A DNA stretch of 64,000 bases from Novosphingobium sp. (GTDB lineage Bacteria; Pseudomonadota; Alphaproteobacteria; Sphingomonadales; Sphingomonadaceae). This document shows positions 36,345 to 44,905 of the stretch, one piece after another; position 1 is the first letter of the stretch, and the number at the start of each line of letters is the position of its first letter. The stretch lies in assembly GCA_017745295.1 (NCBI GenBank), contig JAGHZR010000006.1:124001-188000 (forward strand), given 5' to 3'. Both the position numbers and the translations under genes were made by a program. The notes under the pieces were generated by a model. It saw nothing but the letters and a program-made list of their open reading frames with translations. It searched no databases and was not told the DNA's origin.

Positions 36345-36562
36345 ATCGACGCCGGCAGGTTTCCTGGCTCGCGGGTCATCACGCGATGCACTGCCTTCCC
36401 AGGCCTCGCAGGATTTAGCGTCCGGCCCAGTGGCTGCGTCGGGATCACTTGACCCGCCGCACATGTGCATCGCGCTCGCCGCTTACAGTTGCAGGGACAG
36501 CCCCGGTTCCGGATGGCGAACCACCCTTGCCGTGTTCCCGTATTAAGCCCCTTGCGGGGCAC
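36345..36562 (-). ncRNA. Cobalamin riboswitch, leader of cobW
   Basis: Read on the minus strand, the order of conserved pieces is right: GGTGCCCCGCAAGGGGCTTAAT, then CGGGAACACGGCAAGGGTGG, then the core GCAGCCACTGGG, and finally the B12 box AGCCAGGAAACCTGCCGG (about 36371-36352). About 200 bases of leader remain before the cobW ATG. Cobalamin binding would reduce expression of cobW and the chelatase genes after it. Exact ends are approximate. Confidence 0.93.
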
Positions 36563-36611
36563 CAGCGCGATCATGTCCGAGGCACAACATGTCCCTCGTA
36601 CCTGGAGGCGA

Positions 36612-37193
36612 TTAGCCGGGCGTGCCGTTGGTCGCAAGCCCCAGCGACTGCAATCGCCACGCGCGATTGAACGAGAGCACCATGTGCGAAAGCGGCGCCA
36701 CGTCAATGGCGAGCGTCGCGCGCAAGGGAAACTCCAGCGCATGGGCGAGAGCGGCGCGGATGATCATGGGATGGGTGATCGCGCAGACCGGGGTATCTTC
36801 TACCGCGATCCGGTCCATCCATGCTCCGACGCGGTTTCGGGCCTGCTCCATGGTTTCGCCTTCCGGTGCACCCCGTGTCGGGTCTGCGAGCCAGAGGGCC
36901 AGCGCGCCCGGCTCGCCAGCTTCGATCTCGGCGAAGGAGCGGCCGGTCCAGCTGCCATGGCTGAGATCGGCAAGCGCGGTATCCTCGGTTGCGCGCAGCT
37001 TCATCGCCGCGACGGTCTCTGCGGCGGCGCGGGACGGGCTGCGGTACACGGCCTTGCGGAAGCGTTCCGGCAGCGCGGCGCGCGCGGCGGCGCGGGCACC
37101 GGCGGCATCGAGCGGTTCCGCCGGGTCGGGAAAACGGCCCTCCCGGCTCGATTTCGTGGCGGCGATGGAGATCAGCAGGAGGGTCGTCGCCAA
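36612..37193 (-). CDS. Histidine phosphatase-superfamily protein with degenerate catalytic motif
   Basis: About 193 residues with the fold markers of the phosphoglycerate mutase-like superfamily: YRSPSRAAAETVAAM, LSHGSWTGRSFAEIEAGEP and ITHPMIIRAALAHAL. The N-terminal RHG motif, which carries the phosphorylated His, is replaced: the strand reads LLISIAATKSS, with Ile at the His position. Either it is catalytically dead or it works differently. No ATG or GTG suits the N-terminus, so a TTG at 37193 is used. It lies between two cobalamin riboswitches; CobC-type phosphatases act in cobalamin assembly, which suggests but does not prove a role. It is transcribed toward the cobW leader. Confidence 0.7.
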   Translation of the reverse strand: MATTLLLISIAATKSSREGRFPDPAEPLDAAGARAAARAALPERFRKAVYRSPSRAAAETVAAMKLRATEDTALADLSHGSWTGRSFAEIEAGEPGALALWLADPTRGAPEGETMEQARNRVGAWMDRIAVEDTPVCAITHPMIIRAALAHALEFPLRATLAIDVAPLSHMVLSFNRAWRLQSLGLATNGTPG

Positions 37194-37214
37194 GCGTAAA
37201 TTCCGTGAAGTCGT

Positions 37215-37350
37215 TGACGTCTGGGGCCGCGCGGCCCTAAGGAGGCGGCGTCGAGCATTGAAGAAGCCGGTGAAAATCCGGTGCGGTCGCGCCACTGTAA
37301 TCGCATGGGAACCGTCCCGTCGAGAGCCAGACCTTCCTTCTCGGCAGCAG
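37215..37350 (+). ncRNA. Cobalamin riboswitch, leader of cbtBA
   Basis: Conserved pieces in order: AAGCCGGTGAAAATCCGGTG, CGCGCCACTGTAA (37289-37301), GGGAACCGTCCC and GAGAGCCAGACCTTC (37322-37336), 34 bases before the cbtB start. This is the short cobalamin riboswitch form commonly found before cobalt transporter genes. Cobalamin would switch off cobalt uptake. Ends are approximate. Confidence 0.92.
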
Positions 37351-37383
37351 ATTTTCCGGGGACGCGCAATCCCGCCAAGGAGC

Positions 37384-37617
37384 ATGACAATGGCTGTTTC
37401 CGCCGCAGTTTTCGATGATGCCTTCATTCCGGTCGAGGGCGGCCATACCATTCCGCTTGAAGACATCGCCCCCTGGGCCGTGCTCGGCACGCTGCTGGCG
37501 GTGATCTTCATCTATTTCGTTAGCACCGAACAGGGCGCCTTCTCGCTGTTCCAGGGCATGTACGTGCACGAATTCGTGCATGATGGACGCCATCTTCTCG
37601 GCTTCCCCTGCCACTGA
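37384..37617 (+). CDS. cbtB: Cobalt transporter accessory subunit CbtB
   Basis: A 77-residue protein with one transmembrane helix (about 27-48, WAVLGTLLAVIFIYFVSTEQGA) and a C-terminal His-rich end HEFVHDGRHLLGFPCH, the defining feature of CbtB, which probably binds cobalt. A cobalamin riboswitch precedes it, and cbtA starts 7 bases after its stop. Confidence 0.93.
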   Translation: MTMAVSAAVFDDAFIPVEGGHTIPLEDIAPWAVLGTLLAVIFIYFVSTEQGAFSLFQGMYVHEFVHDGRHLLGFPCH

Positions 37618-37624
37618 TCCAGCG

Positions 37625-38395
37625 ATGACAAGAGACCTGCTCTGGCGCGGGATGCTTGCCGGCATCCTGGGCGCGTTGCTTGCCACGCTTTTCGCACGCG
37701 GTTTTGCCGAACCGCAGATCGACCTCGCGATCGGCTATGAGGAAAGCCACTCGGTCCCTGCCCCCTCTGAACACGCTGCGCCTGAACATGCGGCTCCTGA
37801 ACACGCCGGAATGGCCCACCCCAAACCTCAGGAAGAGGAACTCGTCAGCCGCGATACCCAGAAGGGCGCGGGGCTGGTGACGGCATTCGCGCTTTACGGT
37901 GCGGCGGTCGGCGGGATATTCTCGCTCGTTTTCGCTTATGGCTATGGCCGCATGGGACGCCTCGGCCCGCGCAGTTTCGCGCTGCTGCTGGCCGCGCTGA
38001 CCTTCGTTCTCGTCGTGGTGGTGCCGGCGATCAAGTATCCGCAGACCCCGCCCGCCGTCGGCAAGCACGAGACGGTCGCCTTGCGCACCGCCGCCTATTT
38101 CGGGATGATCGCACTGTCGCTGGGTGCGGCGATCATTGCGGCGCGCATCCGGGCCGTCATGGCGCGTCCGGGGCGGGGGTTCGACGCGACCCTGCTCGGT
38201 TTCGTCGTCTATCTCGGGATCGTCGGTCTCGGTCAGCTCCTGCTGCCCACGATCAACGAGGTCCCCGGCGATTTCCCTGCCGTGCTCCTGTGGAATTTCC
38301 GCATCGCCTCTATCGGCACGCAGCTGGTTCTCTGGGCAACGATCGGACTGGCATTCGGCCTTTGGGCGGAGCAGGTTCTCAAGCGAGCTCGGTAA
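37625..38395 (+). CDS. cbtA: Cobalt transporter subunit CbtA
   Basis: A 256-residue membrane protein with about six helices (starting MLAGILGALLATLFA, GLVTAFALYGAAVGGIFSLVF, FALLLAALTFVLVVVVPAIKYP). A periplasmic or cytoplasmic loop rich in His (SEHAAPEHAAPEHAGMAHP) follows the first helix and is likely to bind cobalt. ATG 37625 is preferred to the upstream ATG at 37580, which would overlap cbtB and put polar residues before helix 1. A 12-base-stem terminator follows. Confidence 0.92.
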   Translation: MTRDLLWRGMLAGILGALLATLFARGFAEPQIDLAIGYEESHSVPAPSEHAAPEHAAPEHAGMAHPKPQEEELVSRDTQKGAGLVTAFALYGAAVGGIFSLVFAYGYGRMGRLGPRSFALLLAALTFVLVVVVPAIKYPQTPPAVGKHETVALRTAAYFGMIALSLGAAIIAARIRAVMARPGRGFDATLLGFVVYLGIVGLGQLLLPTINEVPGDFPAVLLWNFRIASIGTQLVLWATIGLAFGLWAEQVLKRAR

Positions 38396-38401
38396 CTTGC
38401 A

Positions 38402-38434
38402 GCGCAAAGCTCCGAAAGTTCAGGAGCTTTGCGC
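38402..38434. terminator. Bidirectional hairpin between cbtA and marR-type gene
   Basis: A perfect 12-base stem, gcgcaaagctcc / ggagctttgcgc. It overlaps the last codons of the convergent MarR-type gene. Confidence 0.75.
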
Positions 38435-38896
38435 CTTCACCGTGCGGCGCAGCGGCGCGCGGCTCAGCTCGTTCCCGGCCTGTGTAGTTTTTTGAAGAAG
38501 ATTCAGAAAGATAACGCCTTCTTCTGCCGTAAGATGCGAAATAAGATCGGCCTGAACTTTGTCCACCAGGGGAGTCGCGATATCCAGCACCTCCCGGCCC
38601 TGAGCACTTAACATCAGCACGCGCGCGCGCCGGTCGGTGGGGCTGACTTCGCGGTCGACGAGACGCTTCTGCACGAGCCTGTCGATCACCCCGCCGATAG
38701 TCACGCGATCGTACGCGATCATGCCTGCCAGGGTTTGCTGGTCCAGCCCCGGGTGATCGGAAAGCGTCAGGAGCGCAGCGTATTGGACCGATGTGAGGTC
38801 CAGACCGGCCTCGGTCATGCGCGCCGCGAAACGGGCAACGGAAATCTGTTGCAGGCGGCGGATCAGATGTCCGGGCATGGTCTCTAGGTCGCTCAT
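38420..38896 (-). CDS. MarR-family transcriptional regulator
   Basis: A 158-residue winged-helix regulator. The DNA-binding part reads LTSVQYAALLTLSDHPGLDQQTLAGMIAYDRVTIGGVIDRLVQKRLVDREVSPTDRRARVLMLSAQG, flanked by dimerisation helices. It lies 42 bases after the flavoprotein hydroxylase gene on the same strand. In known 3-hydroxybenzoate systems a MarR-type repressor (MobR) controls the hydroxylase, so this one probably binds the palindrome at 40911 and responds to an aromatic acid. Confidence 0.9.
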   Translation of the reverse strand: MSDLETMPGHLIRRLQQISVARFAARMTEAGLDLTSVQYAALLTLSDHPGLDQQTLAGMIAYDRVTIGGVIDRLVQKRLVDREVSPTDRRARVLMLSAQGREVLDIATPLVDKVQADLISHLTAEEGVIFLNLLQKTTQAGNELSRAPLRRTVKAQSS

Positions 38897-38938
38897 GGCG
38901 CCACCTAGCGTGAGAACCGCCGACTGCTCAAGATGATG

Positions 38939-40879
38939 TTACGCGAGAATGGCCTCTGCCGGTTCTTTTGTAACGATTTTAACGGTCTGATCGTTCAAAA
39001 TGGCGTCGAAGAAGGCGCCGAGCCGGTCGTGGGCATCGAGCGGCAGAACCTCGGCGATATACTGATCGGGGCGGACCACCACCATGCAGCCAAGCTCCCG
39101 GTCGATTCCGCGCATGGCGAAGATGTCTCCGGCCTCGGGATCGGCACAGAAGGCCTTCTCGTAATCGCGCAGGCCGAGCCTGCCCTTGCGCGGCCAGAGC
39201 AGATCGGGAAGCGCGTCCATCGACAGCGATCGGTGCGACTGCTGGAACACCGCGCGAAGATCGAACACGGCATCGTTGTCGGCACCGGCCGGGGTGTGGC
39301 GGCGCAGCGGCGAGGCGGGGTCGTTTTCGAGGAAGCGGCAGAGCCTGCTGACAGCGCCGTCCGCAGCAAGGGCGTCCTTGCCTGCGAACAGGTAGATCCG
39401 CCAGCGACCGTCCGCTTCGGCGACATGCCCGAGGTGCATCGGCCTGGCATCGGCGAGGCGCACGACGGGTGCGGAGTGGAAGCGCATGCCGACTTGGAAG
39501 CCTCTGGCCAGATACTGGTGCTCGCCATCCCCGGTGAGCGGCGAGGGGCGATACCGGGTGGCCGTACCGGCGGTGAAGCGACCCTGCTTGATGAAATAGC
39601 GCTGGAATTCGGCGGGATCGACGCCGTTTTCGTCTCCGGCAGTCTTCGGCTTGGCGCTGAACATGGCGGCGAATTCGCGGTCGAAATCGATCAGCTCCCT
39701 GGCGATTGCCTGACGCTCGGCGGAATAGCTGTGCAGCAGTTCGGGTGGTGCTTGCCCCTGAAGCACGGCAGCGAGTTTCCAGCCGAGGTTGAAGGCATCC
39801 TGCATCGACACGTTCATGCCCTGGCCCGCCTTGGGGCTATGGGTGTGGCAGGCGTCTCCGGCGATGAAGACGCGGGGCGCGCGGCGGGTTTCCTCTCCGG
39901 CGGGGACATCGTCGAACTTGTCGCAGAGGCGCTGGCCGATCTCGTAGACCGACCACCATGCCACTTCCTTCACGTCGAGCACATAAGGATGGAGGATGCG
40001 CTGGGCGGCGGCGATCAACTGATGCTGGGTGATGTTCTTCGCCGCGACGCGCTCGCCCTGCCCGAGCTTGTCGAGTTCGATGTAGAGCCGCACGAGATAG
40101 CCGCCCTCGCGCGGGATGATGAGGATATTGCCCGCGTTGGCCGAGTGGATAGCGGTCTTGAGGCGGATATCGGGGAAGTCGCTATAGGCGAGCACGTCCA
40201 TGACGCCCCAGGCCTGGTTGGCGGATTCGCCGCTGAGACGGCGGCCCATGGCCTTGCGGACCTGACTGCGCGCCCCGTCGCAGCCGACGACATAGCGGGC
40301 GCGGACCTGTTCGATCCCGTCATCGCCTTGTGCGCCGACCGGCTGGAGACGTACGAGCACCGGCGCTGCGGGATCTTCCGGAACGGTGAGGTCCACGAGC
40401 TGCAAGCCGTAGTCGGGCACCAGGCAGCTCGGCGAATTGCGCATGGCTTCAAGGTAGAAGTCATGCACGCGCGCCTGGTTGAGGATCACATGGGGGAATT
40501 CCGAAAGGCCTGCCTCGGTATCGGCGATGCGGCCGTGGCGGGTGATCCGGCGGGCTTCACTGTCGTCCGGCTTCCAGAAGGTGGTCTCGTTGACCCAGTA
40601 GGCTTCCTTGGCGACGCGATCCGCAAAGCCGAAGGCGTTGAACATTTCCATCGTGCGGCAGGCGATGCCGTCGGCCTGACCGAGCGCGAGCGGGCCGTCC
40701 TTTCGCTCGACGATACGGGTGCGGATCGCGGGGAAGCGGGCCAGTTGCGCCGCAAGCGTCAGACCAGCGGGACCGCAGCCGACGATGAGTATGTCTACAT
40801 CATTCGTGGGGCGGGTGGAGGGTTCAGGGTCGGAAACGGTGGGGTCGCCGGTGCGGAATCCGTTCAGGTGAAATTGCAT
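38939..40879 (-). CDS. FAD-dependent aromatic hydroxylase, MobA/phenol 2-monooxygenase type
   Basis: A 646-residue flavoprotein. It has the FAD-binding DVDILIVGCGPAGLTLAAQLA, the second motif VVGCDGARSQVRKAMG, and the ribityl-binding FIAGDACHTHSPKAGQGMN, with a C-terminal thioredoxin-like domain (about 470-646) as in the phenol 2-monooxygenase and 3-hydroxybenzoate 4-monooxygenase group. It hydroxylates an aromatic ring with NAD(P)H and oxygen. The MarR regulator downstream and a MarR-type operator upstream fit the 3-hydroxybenzoate version, but phenol or another hydroxylated aromatic is possible. Confidence 0.85.
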   Translation of the reverse strand: MQFHLNGFRTGDPTVSDPEPSTRPTNDVDILIVGCGPAGLTLAAQLARFPAIRTRIVERKDGPLALGQADGIACRTMEMFNAFGFADRVAKEAYWVNETTFWKPDDSEARRITRHGRIADTEAGLSEFPHVILNQARVHDFYLEAMRNSPSCLVPDYGLQLVDLTVPEDPAAPVLVRLQPVGAQGDDGIEQVRARYVVGCDGARSQVRKAMGRRLSGESANQAWGVMDVLAYSDFPDIRLKTAIHSANAGNILIIPREGGYLVRLYIELDKLGQGERVAAKNITQHQLIAAAQRILHPYVLDVKEVAWWSVYEIGQRLCDKFDDVPAGEETRRAPRVFIAGDACHTHSPKAGQGMNVSMQDAFNLGWKLAAVLQGQAPPELLHSYSAERQAIARELIDFDREFAAMFSAKPKTAGDENGVDPAEFQRYFIKQGRFTAGTATRYRPSPLTGDGEHQYLARGFQVGMRFHSAPVVRLADARPMHLGHVAEADGRWRIYLFAGKDALAADGAVSRLCRFLENDPASPLRRHTPAGADNDAVFDLRAVFQQSHRSLSMDALPDLLWPRKGRLGLRDYEKAFCADPEAGDIFAMRGIDRELGCMVVVRPDQYIAEVLPLDAHDRLGAFFDAILNDQTVKIVTKEPAEAILA

Positions 40880-40910
40880 CGTCTCGTCCTCTCCTCGACG
40901 TGGTCTCTAT

Positions 40911-40930
40911 TTACGTAGTATGCTACATAA
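40911..40930. promoter_or_regulatory. MarR-type operator before the hydroxylase gene
   Basis: TTACGTAGTATGCTACATAA is a 20-base near-perfect palindrome (GTAG-N4-CTAC core, one mismatch in the outer arms), 32 bases before the hydroxylase ATG. Size and symmetry fit a MarR-family dimer site. Confidence 0.65.
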
Positions 40931-40964
40931 ATAAGGGAGTCAAACCGAGGCGAGTAGAGCTGTC

Positions 40965-40988
40965 AAAAAAGGGGCGCCGAAACGCCCC
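40965..40988 (-). terminator. Rho-independent terminator for the small secreted-protein gene
   Basis: On the minus strand, ggggcg-tttcgg-cgcccc is followed by six T, 35 bases after the stop of the gene at 41023-41391. Confidence 0.83.
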
Positions 40989-41022
40989 TCCCTTTTCGAT
41001 ACAATGGGTCTCAAACAGCCGA

Positions 41023-41391
41023 TCAGCGCGGGCATTTCACCGGATCGTTGCGCTTGCAGTAGGGATTGCTGGCTTCCCACTGCGCGTGGGCCGCATCGTA
41101 GTCGCGCACCGCGGCCTCGTGGCTGCGCACGGCTTCGTTGTAGGCGGATTCCTCGCGCTGGCGCCGTGCGGCTTCGGTGGCGATGGTCGCTTGGCGGGCC
41201 TGTTCGCGGGCGACATTGTCTTCGACTTGCGCCCGTGCGGCGCGGGCTTGTTCCTCGTTGAGCGCCTTGCGCTGCTGCTCGGGATTTCCGGCTTCCGGCC
41301 GGTTCGCTTGTGCTGCACCTTGCGCAATGGCGGGAAGGGGACTCAGCGCCAAGGCGGCGGTGACCAGCGAAAGGGTGTGCAAGCGGTTCAT
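41023..41391 (-). CDS. Small secreted protein, helical and Ala/Gln/Arg-rich
   Basis: A 122-residue protein with a Sec signal (MNRLHTLSLVTAALALSPLPAIAQG) and a mature part forming one long charged helix (ALNEEQARAARAQVEDNVAREQARQATIATEAARRQREESAYNEAV) before a Cys-containing tail NPYCKRNDPVKCPR. No function is recognised. ATG 41391 is used because it begins the signal peptide. Confidence 0.75.
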   Translation of the reverse strand: MNRLHTLSLVTAALALSPLPAIAQGAAQANRPEAGNPEQQRKALNEEQARAARAQVEDNVAREQARQATIATEAARRQREESAYNEAVRSHEAAVRDYDAAHAQWEASNPYCKRNDPVKCPR

Positions 41392-41482
41392 CAGTCGGTT
41401 CCTTGCGGGTTTGATGGCACGACAGGGCCGGGATAGCAGCAAGAACTATCGAAAACGGTTTCGGCTCCGTCCATGATCGAGA

Positions 41483-42649
41483 TCACATTTGCACGACGTG
41501 AACGCCGTCCAGCCCGAGCCAGCGCGCCATTTCCTCCAGTTCCGCGTCCAAGGCTTCGCGGGTGTGCGAAGGGGCATCCGTTTCCAGATGGAGCGACTGG
41601 ACGATCAGCCGGGATGCCGCCCGGTCGCTTTTGAGGTCCACCCGCGCCGCCAGCCGGTCTCCGAGGAGGAAGGGAAGGACATAGTACCCGTGCCTTCGCC
41701 TTTCGGCGGGTACGTAGATCTCGATCCGGTAGTGGAAGCCGAAGAGCCGCTCGGTGCGGTCCCGCTCCCAGATCAGCGGATCGAAAGGGGCGAGCAGGGC
41801 GCTGGCTTCGATGCGGCGGGGGCGGCGGGCCTCGCGGTGCAGCCAGGCGTGGCGCTTGCCCTCGATGGAGACCGGCACCAGCACGCCTTCCTCGGCAAGG
41901 GCGGCGATGGCGGGGCGGGCCTGTTCGGGTGACTGGCGGAAATAGTCGCGCAGTTCCTTGTCGGTGGCGATGCCGTGGGCGCGGGCGGCGCGCTCGATCA
42001 GGGCGCGGTGGGCATCGGCTTCGGACGGTGTGGGAATCGCGAGGACCGCAGCGGGAAGGACCCGTTCGGTGAGGTCGTAGACCCGCTCGAAGCCGCGCCG
42101 GCGGGTGGCCGTGGTGATATGGCCCGCCCAGAACAGCCATTCGAGCGCGCGCTTGGTGTCGCTCCATTCCCACCAGCCGGATTGCCCCTTGTGCGCCTCG
42201 AAATCGGAGGCCGCCAGCGGACCTTCCTGCCGGATGCGCTCCAGCAGCGCCATGGCTTCGGTGCGGCGTTCGGTGGCATAGAGGCGCATCCGGCCCCAGC
42301 CTGTCTCGCCGCGATCGGCGCTGGCCATGCGCCAGCGGAGGAGGGGCTGGATGTCGAAGGGCAGCAGCGAGGCTTCGTGCGCCCAGTATTCGAACAGCCT
42401 GCGTTGGCGCTTCGGTCCCCAGGAAAGCGCGTCGAGGTCGGTCCTGTCGTACCTACCGAGCCGCGAAAAGGCGGGCAGGTAATGCGCGCGGGAGAGGACG
42501 TTGACGCTGTCGATCTGGTGCAGTTGCACCCGCTCGATCGTGCGGCGCAGATGGCCGATATCCGGCGTTTCCGGCCTGCTGCGGCCAAACCCCTGCGCGG
42601 CGAGAGCGATCCGCCGCGCCGAGGGTAGTCCAATCCGTTCGATCTCCAT
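41483..42649 (-). CDS. YcaQ/AlkX-type winged-helix DNA glycosylase
   Basis: A 388-residue protein of the crosslink-repair glycosylase family (HTH_42). The N-terminal QLHQIDSVNVLSRAHYLPAFSRLGRYD contains the family's QxQ-like motif and its partner region, then FEYWAHEASLLPFD, and the late FDPLIWERDRTERLFGFHYRIEIYVP block. Members unhook nitrogen-mustard-type crosslinks. It is cytoplasmic and monocistronic as far as can be seen. Confidence 0.88.
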   Translation of the reverse strand: MEIERIGLPSARRIALAAQGFGRSRPETPDIGHLRRTIERVQLHQIDSVNVLSRAHYLPAFSRLGRYDRTDLDALSWGPKRQRRLFEYWAHEASLLPFDIQPLLRWRMASADRGETGWGRMRLYATERRTEAMALLERIRQEGPLAASDFEAHKGQSGWWEWSDTKRALEWLFWAGHITTATRRRGFERVYDLTERVLPAAVLAIPTPSEADAHRALIERAARAHGIATDKELRDYFRQSPEQARPAIAALAEEGVLVPVSIEGKRHAWLHREARRPRRIEASALLAPFDPLIWERDRTERLFGFHYRIEIYVPAERRRHGYYVLPFLLGDRLAARVDLKSDRAASRLIVQSLHLETDAPSHTREALDAELEEMARWLGLDGVHVVQM

Positions 42650-42700
42650 CGCGCGGAGACTAGGCGATGCCCTGGTCTCCGCAAGCGATATCGATCGGTT

Positions 42701-44656
42701 CTAGCGCGCCGAGCCGATCAGGCTGGGCGCGTCGGCCACGAAGCGGTCCAGCACGCCGTCGGCGATTTTGATCGGGCCGTCGAAGCGGGTTGCGCCGGGG
42801 ATCGACTGCACGGCCGAGGCTTGCGCTGCGAGCTTCTTCGCCTCGGCGAAGTAGCGCGCCGCTGCCGCATTGCCACTGTTCGCCGCGTCGAGACCAGCCG
42901 CCGTCAACTGAAGCGCGCGGCCCCAGAGCTGCAGGGCATCGAGCCAGGGCTTCGCCTGCTCCGCAAAGGCCGAATCGACGGTTCCCGAACGGATCACGTC
43001 GGATGCGCCGGCCAGTTCGTCGGCGCGGCGGCCGAGATCGCTGAGGGCCATCTTGCGCGCGGCCTCGTCGCCGTCGGCAAGGGCTTCGCGCACCCGGTCG
43101 AGCGCGGCCGTCAGCTTCGGTGCCTGTTCCTGCCAGGGCTGGCTGCCGAAGGTGGGCGCCATGTGCTGGGTGTCGAAGAAGGTCAGCAGCGCCTGCGTTG
43201 CCTTTTCGTTGCCACCGGCAAGGTCGCGGGCGGCGGCGCGCCAGGTCAGGTCAGCGTCGTAGTCCTTGTCGTTCCAGGCGAAGGCGGCAAGGCCGGTCAC
43301 GGCGACGCGGCTCGGTGCTTCCTGGTTCATCGGGTTGGAGAGGATGCCGCTCAGTTCCGCGGAAAGCCCGGCTTCGCGGCGCGCATAAGGCGCCATCAGC
43401 AGGCGGCCGGTGGTCTGGGCATAGTCGTTGACCGGATAGTTGTCCCAGAGCAGGGTCTTGCGCCCGAAGGCCTTGGTGGCCTGCTTGCCGTCGGGGATGG
43501 AAATCGCGGGTGGCACCACGTCGGTGCCGGTCCACTGCACGACGACGCGCGGGTCGAGGTGTTCGCGCAGGGCCGCCTTGTAGGGGGTTTCCTTGGCGTC
43601 GTAATATTCGGTCGGCACCATGATGAGCGGGCGCGACTTCGGGTCCTTGCGCAGCAGGTCGGCCTGCACCGCGTTCAGCAGCTTGGCCTGCGCGACACCG
43701 GCGGCTTCCGCGCCGGAGGGTCCGAAGGCGGTCTTGTCGCCCTCGCAGTTCCACTTGGTATATTCGATGTCGTCGAGCGCGACGTAGAAGCTGTGGACGC
43801 CGATCGCGCGCACCGCGTCGAGCTTTGCTTCCAGCGCCTTGCGGTCGGCAGGGTCGGAGAAGCAGATCGAGGGGCCGGGCGAGACCGCGTAGACGAAATC
43901 GATGTGATTGCGCCGCGCCGCCGCCGCCAGCGTGCCGAGCTGCGAGAGCGTGGCGGCGGGGTAGGCCTCGCGCCAGCGGTCGCGGGCGTAGGGGTCGTCC
44001 TTGGGGCTGTAGACGTAGGTGTTCGCTTTGAAGGTGGCGAGGAAATCGAGATGCCTGGTGCGGTCCGCCATCGTCCACGGGGCGCCGTAGAAGCCTTCGA
44101 TCGTGCCCCGGATCGGCATCGCCGGGTGGTCCTGGATGACCAGCGCCGGGAATTGCGGGCGGCGCGCAAGCTGGCGGAAGGTCTGCGCGGCGTGGAACAG
44201 CCCGTCGCCATCCTGACCGGCCAGCACGACGAGGGCGCCGGTATCCGTAGCCGTGGAGGCTATCGTATAGCCCTCGGCATGGGTGTCGAGCGTGGTTTGG
44301 CTGCGCTTCAGCGCCTCGCGCACGGGGGCGGAGTTGCCAGAGCCGATCACGATGTAGGTCTGCCGGAGCGTGGCGGGCAGGCTGCGCGCGGTCTCGATAG
44401 TGTCGACACCCGAGGCCTTGAGGATGTCGCGGATCAGCGAGACGGTTTCAGGCTCGGTACCGGGGGCGGCGACCAGAACGACCGAGGTTCCGAGCGCGAG
44501 ATGGCCCCGGCCCAATTCCATCGACGCAGGGGCAGGATAGATCGCGGGCAGGGTGGGCACTTGCGCCGTGGCGCTCCCGGCCAGAGCACCGCTCAGTCCG
44601 GCACTTGCCAGCAGTATCGAAAGGAAGGTGCCGGATCGGCCCGTACGTCGCGTCAT
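42701..44656 (-). CDS. GH84-type beta-N-acetylglucosaminidase
   Basis: A 651-residue exported enzyme with a signal peptide ending GSATAQ and an N-terminal GH20b/84-like domain (to about 150). The GH84 barrel begins at GTIEGFYGAPWTMADR and carries the catalytic Asp pair in VALDDIEY (about residue 300), followed by a helical C-terminal part. It would cleave terminal beta-linked N-acetylglucosamine by substrate-assisted catalysis. The natural substrate (host or plant glycoprotein, chitin fragment or cell-wall glycan) cannot be told. No GntR-type site was seen upstream, so it is not clearly part of the 7-27 kb regulon. Confidence 0.87.
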   Translation of the reverse strand: MTRRTGRSGTFLSILLASAGLSGALAGSATAQVPTLPAIYPAPASMELGRGHLALGTSVVLVAAPGTEPETVSLIRDILKASGVDTIETARSLPATLRQTYIVIGSGNSAPVREALKRSQTTLDTHAEGYTIASTATDTGALVVLAGQDGDGLFHAAQTFRQLARRPQFPALVIQDHPAMPIRGTIEGFYGAPWTMADRTRHLDFLATFKANTYVYSPKDDPYARDRWREAYPAATLSQLGTLAAAARRNHIDFVYAVSPGPSICFSDPADRKALEAKLDAVRAIGVHSFYVALDDIEYTKWNCEGDKTAFGPSGAEAAGVAQAKLLNAVQADLLRKDPKSRPLIMVPTEYYDAKETPYKAALREHLDPRVVVQWTGTDVVPPAISIPDGKQATKAFGRKTLLWDNYPVNDYAQTTGRLLMAPYARREAGLSAELSGILSNPMNQEAPSRVAVTGLAAFAWNDKDYDADLTWRAAARDLAGGNEKATQALLTFFDTQHMAPTFGSQPWQEQAPKLTAALDRVREALADGDEAARKMALSDLGRRADELAGASDVIRSGTVDSAFAEQAKPWLDALQLWGRALQLTAAGLDAANSGNAAAARYFAEAKKLAAQASAVQSIPGATRFDGPIKIADGVLDRFVADAPSLIGSAR

Positions 44657-44905
44657 CCCAAATCCCCGGTATCATAGTGGTATTATCGGCAGGGCGTAAC
44701 GCCTTTGCAGGTTTACTACAAGATAGCGATTTTAGCGGAGCGGAATCTCTTGCGTGATGGATCCAAACTGTATCCAATTTGACGTCCTGTCGACAGTGGA
44801 GCCGGAGAGGCCGGAAAATTTCCGAGGCTCCCGGCCATCCGCTCCGTCTTGGGTTCAGCTTCGCGATGCTATTGGCGGCATTCGGAACGAACGGGAGCTT
44901 TTCAG

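Noticed and set aside
38933..40918. A 661-residue plus-strand frame across the aromatic hydroxylase
   Set aside because: Antisense mirror of the FAD hydroxylase, which has intact FAD motifs; no family resemblance in the antisense text.
42821..44677. A 618-residue plus-strand frame across the GH84 gene
   Set aside because: Low-complexity Arg/Gly/Ala/Val text, no start signal, and antisense to a gene with clear catalytic motifs.
44657..44905. GntR-type operator before the GH84 gene
   Set aside because: The region has AT-rich text such as ggtattatc but no GTATACGAT core, so GH84 was not placed in the glycoprotein regulon.
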